Shown here: piece by piece, positions 7,747 through 13,989 of the stretch
How positions within the stretch are numbered: the stretch's first letter is position 1
Layout: each line of letters starts with the position of its first letter
Assembly: GCA_964431965.1 (NCBI GenBank)
Contig: CAYSLU010000071.1
Span: 1-29,395, forward strand
DNA length: 29,395 nt
Source of the DNA: CAYSLU01 sp964431965
GTDB lineage: Bacteria; Verrucomicrobiota; Kiritimatiellia; CAIKKV01; CAYSLU01
Direction: 5' to 3'
Program-made: the position numbers and the translations under genes
Notes under the pieces: model-generated
The model's input: the letters and a program-made list of their open reading frames with translations, nothing else
Database searches by the model: none
Told to the model about the DNA's origin: nothing

Positions 7747-8679
7747 ATGGCGACAGGCGTGAACCCCGAGACCGAGACCTCCGACGCGCGCGAGTTCGCC
7801 TGGGACGGCGTCTCCTTCGCGGTGCCGTCCGACTGGGACCTGTCCGCGTACGACTTCGCGAACCGCGTCACCGGCGTGACGATGGAGGACGACTGCAGCG
7901 TCCGGCTCGAGGCGGAGTGGACTCGGCCCCGCGAGCCGATCCAGCTGGCGCGCGTCCGGGAGCGCTACGCGAAGGCGGACGGGCAGCTGCGCCTGGCCGC
8001 GGCGTCGGCCGAGGCGATCCCCGGCCTGCCGGCGGGCTGGGCCGCGCAGCTGTACGCGATGCCCGAGCGCCGGCACCTGGCCACGGCGTTCCACCTCGCG
8101 CCCGAGGGCGGGCTGTTCGCGTGCTTCCGGCTGCACTTCGAGGGTGTCAGCCGGCGGGAGCCGCCGCGGGTCGTGCGCCGGCTGGCCGAATCGTTCCGGG
8201 CGCATCCCGGGCCTGCGGTGCCGTGGGCGCTCTTCGACGTCTCGTTCCGCCTGCGGCCCGAGTGGCGGCTGTTCAGCACGACGCTCGTGGCCGGCCGCAA
8301 GATCCTGGTGTTCGAGTGGCGGCTGCGCCGCCTCCACCTGTGCTTCTTTCCGCTCGCGGACGTCGTGCTGCGGGAGCGATCGCTGGAGGACTGGGCCGTG
8401 GAGTTCCTGAACCGGCACTACCGCGAGATCCGGGGGCCGGCGTTCGAGAAGGGGCGGGCCGGCGGCATTGTGGCCCGCCGCGGCCGCGCGTACCCGCTGG
8501 GCCACTTCGATGAGGTCGGCCGCTGGTGCTTCCGCTATGCGATCCACGCGCGACGCGACGCGGAGCGGAACACGATCGCGCTCGCCATGCTGAACTACCG
8601 CCATCCGTCCGACCTGGCGATGATCGTCCCGTCGGACCTCGTGGGCCTCCCCGGCCTGCCGCCTCCGCTCCCCCGCTGA
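7747..8679 (+). CDS. Protein of unknown function, last gene of the ABC/PqqD/OPT operon
   Basis: I do not recognise this 310-aa protein. It has no signal peptide or clear membrane span, so it is probably cytoplasmic. An N-terminal segment FAWDGVSFAVPSDWDLSAYDF looks like a beta-rich module, followed by two strand-rich stretches (residues about 100-135 and 155-205) with many Arg and Trp residues, and the C-terminus is proline-rich. Start options are GTG 7729, ATG 7747 and GTG 7759, none with a strong ribosome binding site; I use the ATG. It lies 40 bases after the second ATPase in the same direction, so it is likely part of the same operon. It could be a soluble partner of the transporter; no catalytic motif is visible. 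Confidence 0.75.
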   Translation: MATGVNPETETSDAREFAWDGVSFAVPSDWDLSAYDFANRVTGVTMEDDCSVRLEAEWTRPREPIQLARVRERYAKADGQLRLAAASAEAIPGLPAGWAAQLYAMPERRHLATAFHLAPEGGLFACFRLHFEGVSRREPPRVVRRLAESFRAHPGPAVPWALFDVSFRLRPEWRLFSTTLVAGRKILVFEWRLRRLHLCFFPLADVVLRERSLEDWAVEFLNRHYREIRGPAFEKGRAGGIVARRGRAYPLGHFDEVGRWCFRYAIHARRDAERNTIALAMLNYRHPSDLAMIVPSDLVGLPGLPPPLPR

Positions 8680-8712
8680 CGGCCGTATCGCCGACGCGGT
8701 GCCGCGGAGTGG

Positions 8713-8732
8713 CGGCGGCGTAGGAGCCGCCG
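8713..8732 (+). other. GC-rich hairpin after the transporter operon
   Basis: CGGCGGC at 8713-8719 and GCCGCCG at 8726-8732 form a perfect 7-bp stem with the loop GTAGGA, 33 bases after the last stop of the operon. There is no T-run, so it is not a standard intrinsic terminator; it could pause polymerase or protect the 3' end. Confidence 0.4.
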
Positions 8733-8960
8733 GGTGCCTGGCGCGCTCGCGCCCGTCCTCGATGGGCCATGCGGGTGGCATCGAGGAGGCGACACGGCTT
8801 GGGCCGAACGGCGCCTTGCATCCGGGGCAATCTGCCACGCCGCCGTGCGGACCCCTCGCAGACTCGTGGCGACACCCAAGCCGCATCGCGGTTCGCCCCG
8901 TTCCGTCGCGGACTCGGAACGGTAAGCCAGGGGAGTTGTCTGGCCTTCGCGACATTCGCG
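8728..8960 (+). repeat. Palindromic intergenic repeat, copy A (internally shortened)
   Basis: This copy fills most of the 360-base gap between the transporter operon and the first kinase. It starts with a hairpin TCCTCGATG...CATCGAGGA (about 8756-8787), then CGGCTTGGG (8795-8803) pairing with CCCAAGCCG (8875-8883), and ends with CGTTCCG-9-CGGAACG (8899-8921). Compared with copies B and C it lacks roughly 70 bases of the left arm and central hairpin. No plausible gene lies in it; open frames here are by-products of GC-rich repeat sequence. The exact ends are uncertain. Confidence 0.85.
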
Positions 8961-9039
8961 TGGCCTTTGCGCTTTCCACAAGCCGGCGCGGCTGTCAGAA
9001 TCACCGGCGCGTTTTACAGTGGGCCAACTGAGAGGCAGC

Positions 9040-10149
9040 ATGAACCTTGCGGACATCGCCAAGCAGTTCACGATCGCCGGTCGACTGGTGACCATCAACC
9101 CGACCGGCAAGGGCAACGTCAACGACACGTATCTGGCCATCTTCCGGACGACCTTCTCCGAGGAGCGCGTCATCGTCCAGCGCATTAACAAGCGCGTGTT
9201 CAACCACCCGGAGTGGATCATGGAGAACATGCGGGTGGTCACGGACCACGTGCACCGGCGGCTGGAGCGGGAGGCGGATCAGGCGGACCGCATCTGGCAG
9301 CTTCCGCGCGTGATTCCGGCCCGCGACGGCAAGGACTTCGTGATCAGCGACGATGGCGAGTACTGGCGGATGATCACGCTGATCGCCTCGGCCACCGCGC
9401 ACGACACCGCGCAGGGCGCGGAGCACGCGCTCGAGGTCGGCGCCGTGCTCGGGCAGTTTCACCGGCTGATCTCGGACCTCGATCCGGTCCGTCTGCGCGA
9501 CACGCTGCCCGGCTTCCACGTGACGCCGCTGTACCTGAAGAAGTACGACGACACGATCCGGCTGAAGGACGTCGCGGCCCGGCTGGACGCATCGGTCGAG
9601 GCGCGCCGGCTCAGCCGGTTCGTCGAGGCCCGGCGCGAGCTGGCCGGCGTGCTCGAGACCGCCCGCGAGCGCGGCGACCTCAGCCTGCGCCTGATGCACG
9701 GCGACCCGAAGGTCACGAACATCATGATCGACGACTTCACCGGCAAGGGGACCAGCATCGTGGACCTGGACACGGTGAAGCCCGGGCTGATCCACTACGA
9801 CTTTGGCGACGCCTTGCGGTCCGTGTGCAACCCGGCGGGCGAAGAGGCGGAGAAGCTGACAGATGTCTACTTCGATGTGGACCTGTGCGAGGCCGTGATC
9901 AAGGGCTACATGTCGTACGCCCGGGACTTCCTGACCGCCGCCGACCGCCGCTATCTCTTCGACTCGATCCGGCTGATCACGTTCGAGCTGGGCCTGCGGT
10001 TCTTCCAAGACTACCTCGCGGGCAACCCGTACTTCAAGGTGCGCCACGAGGAGCAGAACCTCGGCCGCGCCCGGATTCAGTTCCGGCTCTGCGAGAGCAT
10101 CGAGGCCCGCGAGAGCATGATCCGCAAGGTTCTCGACGCCTGCTCGTGA
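9040..10149 (+). CDS. NahK-like sugar 1-kinase (phosphotransferase family)
   Basis: A 369-aa kinase of the aminoglycoside-phosphotransferase/choline-kinase fold. The N-terminal GKGNVNDTYLA matches the GxxNDTY glycine-rich loop of N-acetylhexosamine 1-kinases. The catalytic loop is LMHGDPKVTN (His220, Asp222) and the metal-binding motif is IVDLDTV (Asp242, Asp244). The C-terminal FFQDYLAGNPYFK segment is shared with the paralogue at 11551. The family phosphorylates the anomeric hydroxyl of N-acetylhexosamines in the cytoplasm; the true substrate here is unknown. I chose the ATG at 9040 because AGAGG lies at 9031-9035. The stop is followed one base later by the SGNH hydrolase start, so the two form an operon. 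Confidence 0.87.
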   Translation: MNLADIAKQFTIAGRLVTINPTGKGNVNDTYLAIFRTTFSEERVIVQRINKRVFNHPEWIMENMRVVTDHVHRRLEREADQADRIWQLPRVIPARDGKDFVISDDGEYWRMITLIASATAHDTAQGAEHALEVGAVLGQFHRLISDLDPVRLRDTLPGFHVTPLYLKKYDDTIRLKDVAARLDASVEARRLSRFVEARRELAGVLETARERGDLSLRLMHGDPKVTNIMIDDFTGKGTSIVDLDTVKPGLIHYDFGDALRSVCNPAGEEAEKLTDVYFDVDLCEAVIKGYMSYARDFLTAADRRYLFDSIRLITFELGLRFFQDYLAGNPYFKVRHEEQNLGRARIQFRLCESIEARESMIRKVLDACS

Positions 10150-10150
10150 G

Positions 10151-10864
10151 ATGAATCGGACGCTCGACAAGCTGGCGCGCGGGGAGCACGCGACGATCGT
10201 CGCGCTGGGCGACTCGAACACGCAGCTGACCTTTCACACCCAGGGCCGACAGAACTGGGTGGGCCTGCTCGGGGAGGCTCTGTTCGAGCGCTATGGCGCC
10301 GGCGCGTTCACCCTCGTCAACTCCGGGCGGTGCGCTTCGACCGTCCGGGATGCGCTGGGACGGCTGGATCGGGACGTCCTGCGCTTTCAACCGGACCTCG
10401 TGATCGTTGCGCTCGGGATGAACGACGCGACGCGGCGGGAGGCGGGGCTCGACGCCTTTGCGGCCGATGCGCGGGAGCTCATCCGACGGATTCGCGAGGC
10501 GGGCGGGAGCGAGGTGCTCGTCTGTACGCCGAACCCGGTTGTGACCCTGAACGGCCTGCCGCTCCCGCCGGAGCAGCCGGCGGCGGGCCGGGCGTGGGAG
10601 TCGCCGTCGCGTCCGGTCCGGGCCTACGCCGAGCGGCTGGCCGCGGTCGGGCGGGAGGCGGGCTGTCTCGTGTGCGATCACTACGCCGCGTGGACGGCCC
10701 GTGCGTTTGCTGCGCGTCACCCGGTGGCCGATCCGAACGGGCTGTGGCCGCGCATGAGCGATGCCATCCACCCGGGCCCGCTCGGCCACCTGGCCTTCTT
10801 CCGCGAATTGGCCCCCCTGTTCGACCTGCCCGCGTATTTCCCTTGGGAAGACGTCGCCCCCTGA
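10151..10864 (+). CDS. SGNH/GDSL-type hydrolase
   Basis: The 237-aa protein carries the SGNH signatures in order: block I GDSNT with the nucleophile Ser22, the block II glycine in VNSGRCAST, block III GMND (Gly89, Asn91) and block V DAIH with Asp204 and His207. Such enzymes are esterases or deacetylases acting on lipids or acylated sugars. There is no signal peptide, so it probably works in the cytoplasm. Its start is one base after the kinase stop, suggesting that it acts on the same sugar, for example by removing an acyl group; this is inference. Confidence 0.88.
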   Translation: MNRTLDKLARGEHATIVALGDSNTQLTFHTQGRQNWVGLLGEALFERYGAGAFTLVNSGRCASTVRDALGRLDRDVLRFQPDLVIVALGMNDATRREAGLDAFAADARELIRRIREAGGSEVLVCTPNPVVTLNGLPLPPEQPAAGRAWESPSRPVRAYAERLAAVGREAGCLVCDHYAAWTARAFAARHPVADPNGLWPRMSDAIHPGPLGHLAFFRELAPLFDLPAYFPWEDVAP

Positions 10865-10894
10865 CGCCGCCTCTCAGTCGCAGGGCCGCTGCGC

Positions 10895-11185
10895 ATCGAG
10901 CCCCGGCTCGTCCTCGATTGGTCGGTTGGCTGGCGTTGAGGAAGCGACACGGCTTGGGCCAAAGGCGGCGCGTGATCTTGGCCCATCTGCGGCGTTGTCG
11001 CGGGCGGCGCGTACAGGAGTACAGCGCTGCCCGCGACGCCTTGCACCTGGGCCAAGCTGACGCGTCCGCCTTTGGACCCCTCGCAGACTCGGGGCGACCC
11101 AAGCCGCGTCGCGGTTCGCCCCGTTCCGGTCGCGGACTCCGGAACGGTGGGGCAGGGGGGGCCGGCTGGCCTTCGAGACTCTGCT
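10895..11185 (+). repeat. Palindromic intergenic repeat, copy B (full length)
   Basis: Copy B contains the 5' hairpin (10911-10918 with 10935-10942, two G-U type pairs) and an extended palindrome from 10950 to 11106. The central stem GTCGCGGGCGGCGC (10997-11010) pairs with GCGCTGCCCGCGAC (11024-11037), with an inner GTAC-AGGA-GTAC. A 3' hairpin CGTTCCGG-9-CCGGAACG lies at 11122-11146. The 3' stem is one base pair longer than in copies A and C, with both partners inserted. Outer boundaries are approximate. Confidence 0.88.
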
Positions 11186-11240
11186 ATACGGTGCTCGTGA
11201 CGACCCTCTTGCCGCGTCGCGGGAGGGGCGACGGCCTCGT

Positions 11241-11540
11241 CGCCCGGTGCCTGTTGAGATCGTCCTCGATGGGGGCGAGCGGCTGTCGTTGAGGAAGCGA
11301 CACGGCTTGGGCCAAAGGCGGGCGCGTGATCTTGGCCCATCTGCTGCGTTGTCGCGGGCGGCGCGTACAGGAGTACAGCGCCGCCCGCGACGCCTTGCAC
11401 CTGGGCCAAGCTGACGCGTCCGCCTTTGGACCCCTCGCGGACTCGGGGCGACCCAAGCCGCGCCGCGGTTCGCCCCGTTCCGTCGCGGACTCGGAACGGT
11501 GGGTCAGGGGCGAGTCCGTCCTTCGATATTCGACCACCAA
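11241..11540 (+). repeat. Palindromic intergenic repeat, copy C (full length)
   Basis: Copy C follows copy B with a period of about 352-354 bases. Its 5' hairpin is 11263-11271 with 11287-11295. The palindrome runs from CGGCTTGGG (11303-11311) to CCCAAGCCG (11452-11460). Inside are CCAAAGGCGG/CCGCCTTTGG (11312-11321, 11420-11429), CTTGGCCCA/TGGGCCAAG (11331-11339, 11402-11410) and a perfect 14-bp central stem (11351-11364, 11378-11391). The 3' hairpin is CGTTCCG-9-CGGAACG at 11476-11498. About 50 base pairs can form over 158 bases. Confidence 0.9.
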
Positions 11541-11550
11541 GCATCCCCGC

Positions 11551-12660
11551 TCAGGCGTGCTTTCGCACGATGGCTTCCATCTCGCGCTGGAGGCGCTCCA
11601 TCTCGGAGATCATGCGGAACTGCACGCGGCATCGGTCGCGGTTCTGGTTCGGGTGGTGGGTCTTGAAGTAGACGTCGCCCGCCAGGTAGTCGGCCAGAAA
11701 GCGGATGCCGATCGTGAACGTGATCAGGCGGCACGAGAGGGCGAGCATGTCGCGCTCGATCGGCTTGAGGAACTCGCGGGCGGTTTCGAGATAGCCTTTC
11801 GTCGCCGCCTCGAACACCTGCATGTCCACCGTCACCGTCGAGAGGTCGGTCTCGTCCTCCACCGACGTGCGCGTGCAGGTTCGCATCATGTCGCCGAAGT
11901 CGTACAGGACGGATCCCTTCATCACCGTGTCGAGGTCGATCACGCAGACGCCCCGGCCCGTGCGATCGTCGAGCATCACGTTGTTGAGCTTCGTGTCGTT
12001 GTGCGTCACGCGGACGGGCATCTCGCCGCTTTCGAGGAGGCTCGTCACGCTGGCGGCCAGGTTCCGGTGCGCCAAGGCGAACTCGATTTCCGGGCGGACC
12101 GAGGCGCAGCGGTTGGCGGCATCGCGGGCGATGGCGTCCTCCAGCGTCGCGAACCGGCGCGGCGTGTGGTGGAAGAAGGGGATCGTTTCGTGGAGCTGGT
12201 CGGCCGGGAGGTCCGCCAGCAGCTGCTGGAACCGCCCGAACGAGCGGGCGGCCTCGGCCGCCTGGGCGGGGCCCTGGCAGACGTCGTACGTCGCGGCCCC
12301 TTCGATGAAGATGTACGTCCGCCAGTAGTTTCCCTCGGGATCGCGGTAGTAGGGCGTGCCGTCGCGGGCCGGGACAACGGTCAGGGTCTCGCGGTCGGGC
12401 TCCGAGCCCGGGACCTGCTCCAGTTTCCGGCGCAGGTGCCGGGTGACGAGCAGGATGTTGTCCATGACGCCCGGCGGGTTCTTGAAGATCGCGTGGTTGA
12501 TGCGCTGCTGGAGGGACCGGACCTTCCGTCCGCCGACGTCCCAGTAGGAAACGTAGGTGTCGTTGATGTGACCGCTGCCGTACGGCTCGGCCCCGAGGAA
12601 GCGGCCCTCGATCGGGAAGTGCGGAACCACCTGCGCCAAGTCGTGCTTCGCGTGTTTCAT
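11551..12660 (-). CDS. NahK-like sugar 1-kinase, second paralogue
   Basis: A 369-aa phosphotransferase, the same length as the kinase at 9040. It has GSGHINDTYVSYW near residue 24, the catalytic loop VTHNDTKLNNVML and the metal motif VIDLDTV, with GIRFLADYLAGDVYFK near the C-terminus. These match N-acetylhexosamine 1-kinases closely, and the HNDTKxxN form is the more typical of the two paralogues. I chose the ATG at 12660; the frame continues nine codons upstream to 12687. It is transcribed toward repeat copy C, on the opposite strand from the other kinase. The two genes differ enough in sequence that this is not a recent duplication. Substrate is unknown. Confidence 0.87.
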   Translation of the reverse strand: MKHAKHDLAQVVPHFPIEGRFLGAEPYGSGHINDTYVSYWDVGGRKVRSLQQRINHAIFKNPPGVMDNILLVTRHLRRKLEQVPGSEPDRETLTVVPARDGTPYYRDPEGNYWRTYIFIEGAATYDVCQGPAQAAEAARSFGRFQQLLADLPADQLHETIPFFHHTPRRFATLEDAIARDAANRCASVRPEIEFALAHRNLAASVTSLLESGEMPVRVTHNDTKLNNVMLDDRTGRGVCVIDLDTVMKGSVLYDFGDMMRTCTRTSVEDETDLSTVTVDMQVFEAATKGYLETAREFLKPIERDMLALSCRLITFTIGIRFLADYLAGDVYFKTHHPNQNRDRCRVQFRMISEMERLQREMEAIVRKHA

Positions 12661-12921
12661 TGAGTGCCGCCTAGTACCGGAAACCACCCCCTCAAATCAA
12701 GATCTTCCGAAGACTCGGGACGACCCAAGCCGCGCCGCGGTTCGCCCTGTTCGGTCGAGGACTCGGAACGGTGGGGCGGGGGCGCTCCGGTACGGGGCCG
12801 GATATCGAACCGCAGAATCCCGAAGTGAAGTAAGTTCGACATGAGGATATCCTTCCTCGATATTCTGTGGTTGTTTCGATTCTGGCGTGGCCGGAACAGG
12901 ATGGCGCGAAAGGAGCAGGGC
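12661..12921. promoter_or_regulatory. Divergent intergenic region with repeat fragment and AT-richer segment
   Basis: This 261-base region lies between the starts of the minus-strand kinase and the plus-strand SDR gene, so both promoters should be here. It contains repeat copy D and then an AT-richer stretch at about 12820-12885, with the palindrome AGGATATCCT at 12843-12852 and a possible -10 (TATTCT, 12861-12866). No matching -35 is clear. The regulatory role is inferred. Confidence 0.35.
12711..12785 (+). repeat. Palindromic intergenic repeat, copy D (3' fragment)
   Basis: Only the right end of the element is present: GACTCGGGACGACCCAAGCC then the GC-rich link and a decayed 3' hairpin (TGTTCGG/CGGAACG, one mismatch). 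It lies in the 261-base region between the divergent kinase and SDR genes, in the same orientation as the other copies. The fragment pairs poorly, so it looks like a relic. Confidence 0.75.
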
Positions 12922-13884
12922 GTGAAGATTCTCATCGTGGGTGGCACCGGGCACATCGGCAGTTACCTCGTTCCCCGGATGGTCGGGGCCGGGCACGAGG
13001 TCAGCGTCGTCGCGCGCCGGACCCAGCCGCAGTACACCGACGCGCGGATCGGCTGGCCCAGGGTTCAGTGGATCGCCGCCGACCGGCTGGCCGAGGAGAT
13101 GTCCGATGCGTGGAAGCGGCGAATGGCCGCGCTCGATCCGGACGTGGTCATCGATGTCACGGCCTACACGCCCGAGCAGAACCGGGTGATGGTCGACGCA
13201 TTCCGGGGGCGGATCCGGCATTTCATTCACATCGGCACGATATGGTCGTACGGGCCGTCGGTGCGCGTTCCGTGCGAGGAGTCTGACCCGCGCCGTCCCG
13301 GCACGGAATACGGGCGGCGCAAGGCGGAGATCGAGGCGTTTCTGGCCGGGAAGCACGCCGCCGAGGGGTTTCCGGTCACCATCCTGCATCCGGGCCATAT
13401 CAGCGGCCGCCGGTGGCTGCCGATCGACCCGCAGGGCTCGCGCGACGGCACGGGCGTCTATCGCAAGCTCGCGCGGGGCGAGCCCGTCGTTCTGCCCGAC
13501 ACCGGCTTGGCGACGATTCACCACGTGCACGCCGACGACATTGCCCAGTTGTGCGAGCGAGCGCTCGACCGGCCGGGCCAGTCGCTGGGCGAGAGTTTCA
13601 GCGCGGTCGCTCCCTACGCGATGAGCCTGGCCGGATGCTGCCAGGCGGTGGCGTCGCTCTTCGGCGCCCGGCCGAATCTGCAGTTCGTTCCGCTGGCCCA
13701 GATGCGCCAGCATGTGAGTGAGACCTCCGCCCGCATCATCGAGGAGCACGTCGCGCACTCGCCGTGCTGCAGCATCGCAAAGGCCCGCCGCCTGCTGGGT
13801 TACGAGCCGCGGTACACGACCGAGCAGATCTACGCGGAATCGATCGAGCATATGCTCGAGTCGTGCCAGCTCAGCGTCGACTGA
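12922..13884 (+). CDS. NAD-dependent epimerase/dehydratase (SDR family)
   Basis: The product of 320 residues opens with the Rossmann strand and loop KILIVGGTGHIGSYLV (G7-x-x-G10-x-x-G13). The SDR catalytic pair is in EYGRRKAEIEAFL (Tyr130, Lys134). I chose the GTG at 12922, since AGGAG lies at 12911-12915 and the fold begins at once; an ATG at 12901 and one at 12841 are in frame but add residues (including a hydrophobic FLDILWLFRFW) with no match to the fold. Extended SDRs interconvert nucleotide sugars, but this atypical member may act on another substrate. It is 105 bases upstream of mreB, in the same direction, and is probably not functionally linked to it. Confidence 0.83.
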   Translation: MKILIVGGTGHIGSYLVPRMVGAGHEVSVVARRTQPQYTDARIGWPRVQWIAADRLAEEMSDAWKRRMAALDPDVVIDVTAYTPEQNRVMVDAFRGRIRHFIHIGTIWSYGPSVRVPCEESDPRRPGTEYGRRKAEIEAFLAGKHAAEGFPVTILHPGHISGRRWLPIDPQGSRDGTGVYRKLARGEPVVLPDTGLATIHHVHADDIAQLCERALDRPGQSLGESFSAVAPYAMSLAGCCQAVASLFGARPNLQFVPLAQMRQHVSETSARIIEEHVAHSPCCSIAKARRLLGYEPRYTTEQIYAESIEHMLESCQLSVD

Positions 13885-13989
13885 CGAGCGAGTTTTCCTG
13901 CTTGACGCCGGAGAGCGGGTTCGGGCAGAGTCTCGCGACCTATTACCGGATTCCCGCCGCGCATGGGGGACCGGGGCCGGGTGCATGTG

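Larger units (their letters stand above)
10865..11550. other. Gene-free interval of 686 bases holding two repeat copies
   Basis: The interval between the SGNH hydrolase stop and the 3' end of the minus-strand kinase holds tandem repeat copies B and C and short divergent spacers. Open frames exist on both strands but their products are arginine- and serine-rich translations of the repeats, appear several times and have no ribosome binding site. I see no real gene, RNA gene or terminator with a T-run. Confidence 0.8.

Noticed and set aside
10895..11540. CRISPR array
   Set aside because: The units are about 300 bases long, imperfect and only two in tandem, without regular spacers or cas genes.
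8728..11540. Insertion sequence with transposase
   Set aside because: No frame in or beside the repeats resembles a transposase; they could still be non-autonomous elements.
12841..12921. N-terminal extension of the SDR gene from ATG 12841 as a membrane anchor
   Set aside because: The GTG at 12922 has a well-placed AGGAG and the nucleotide-binding strand begins directly there; the upstream residues look like the AT-richer promoter region.
13902..13946. Promoter for mreB from TTGACG at 13902-13907
   Set aside because: No suitable -10 lies 16-19 bases downstream; TATTAC at 13941 is too far.
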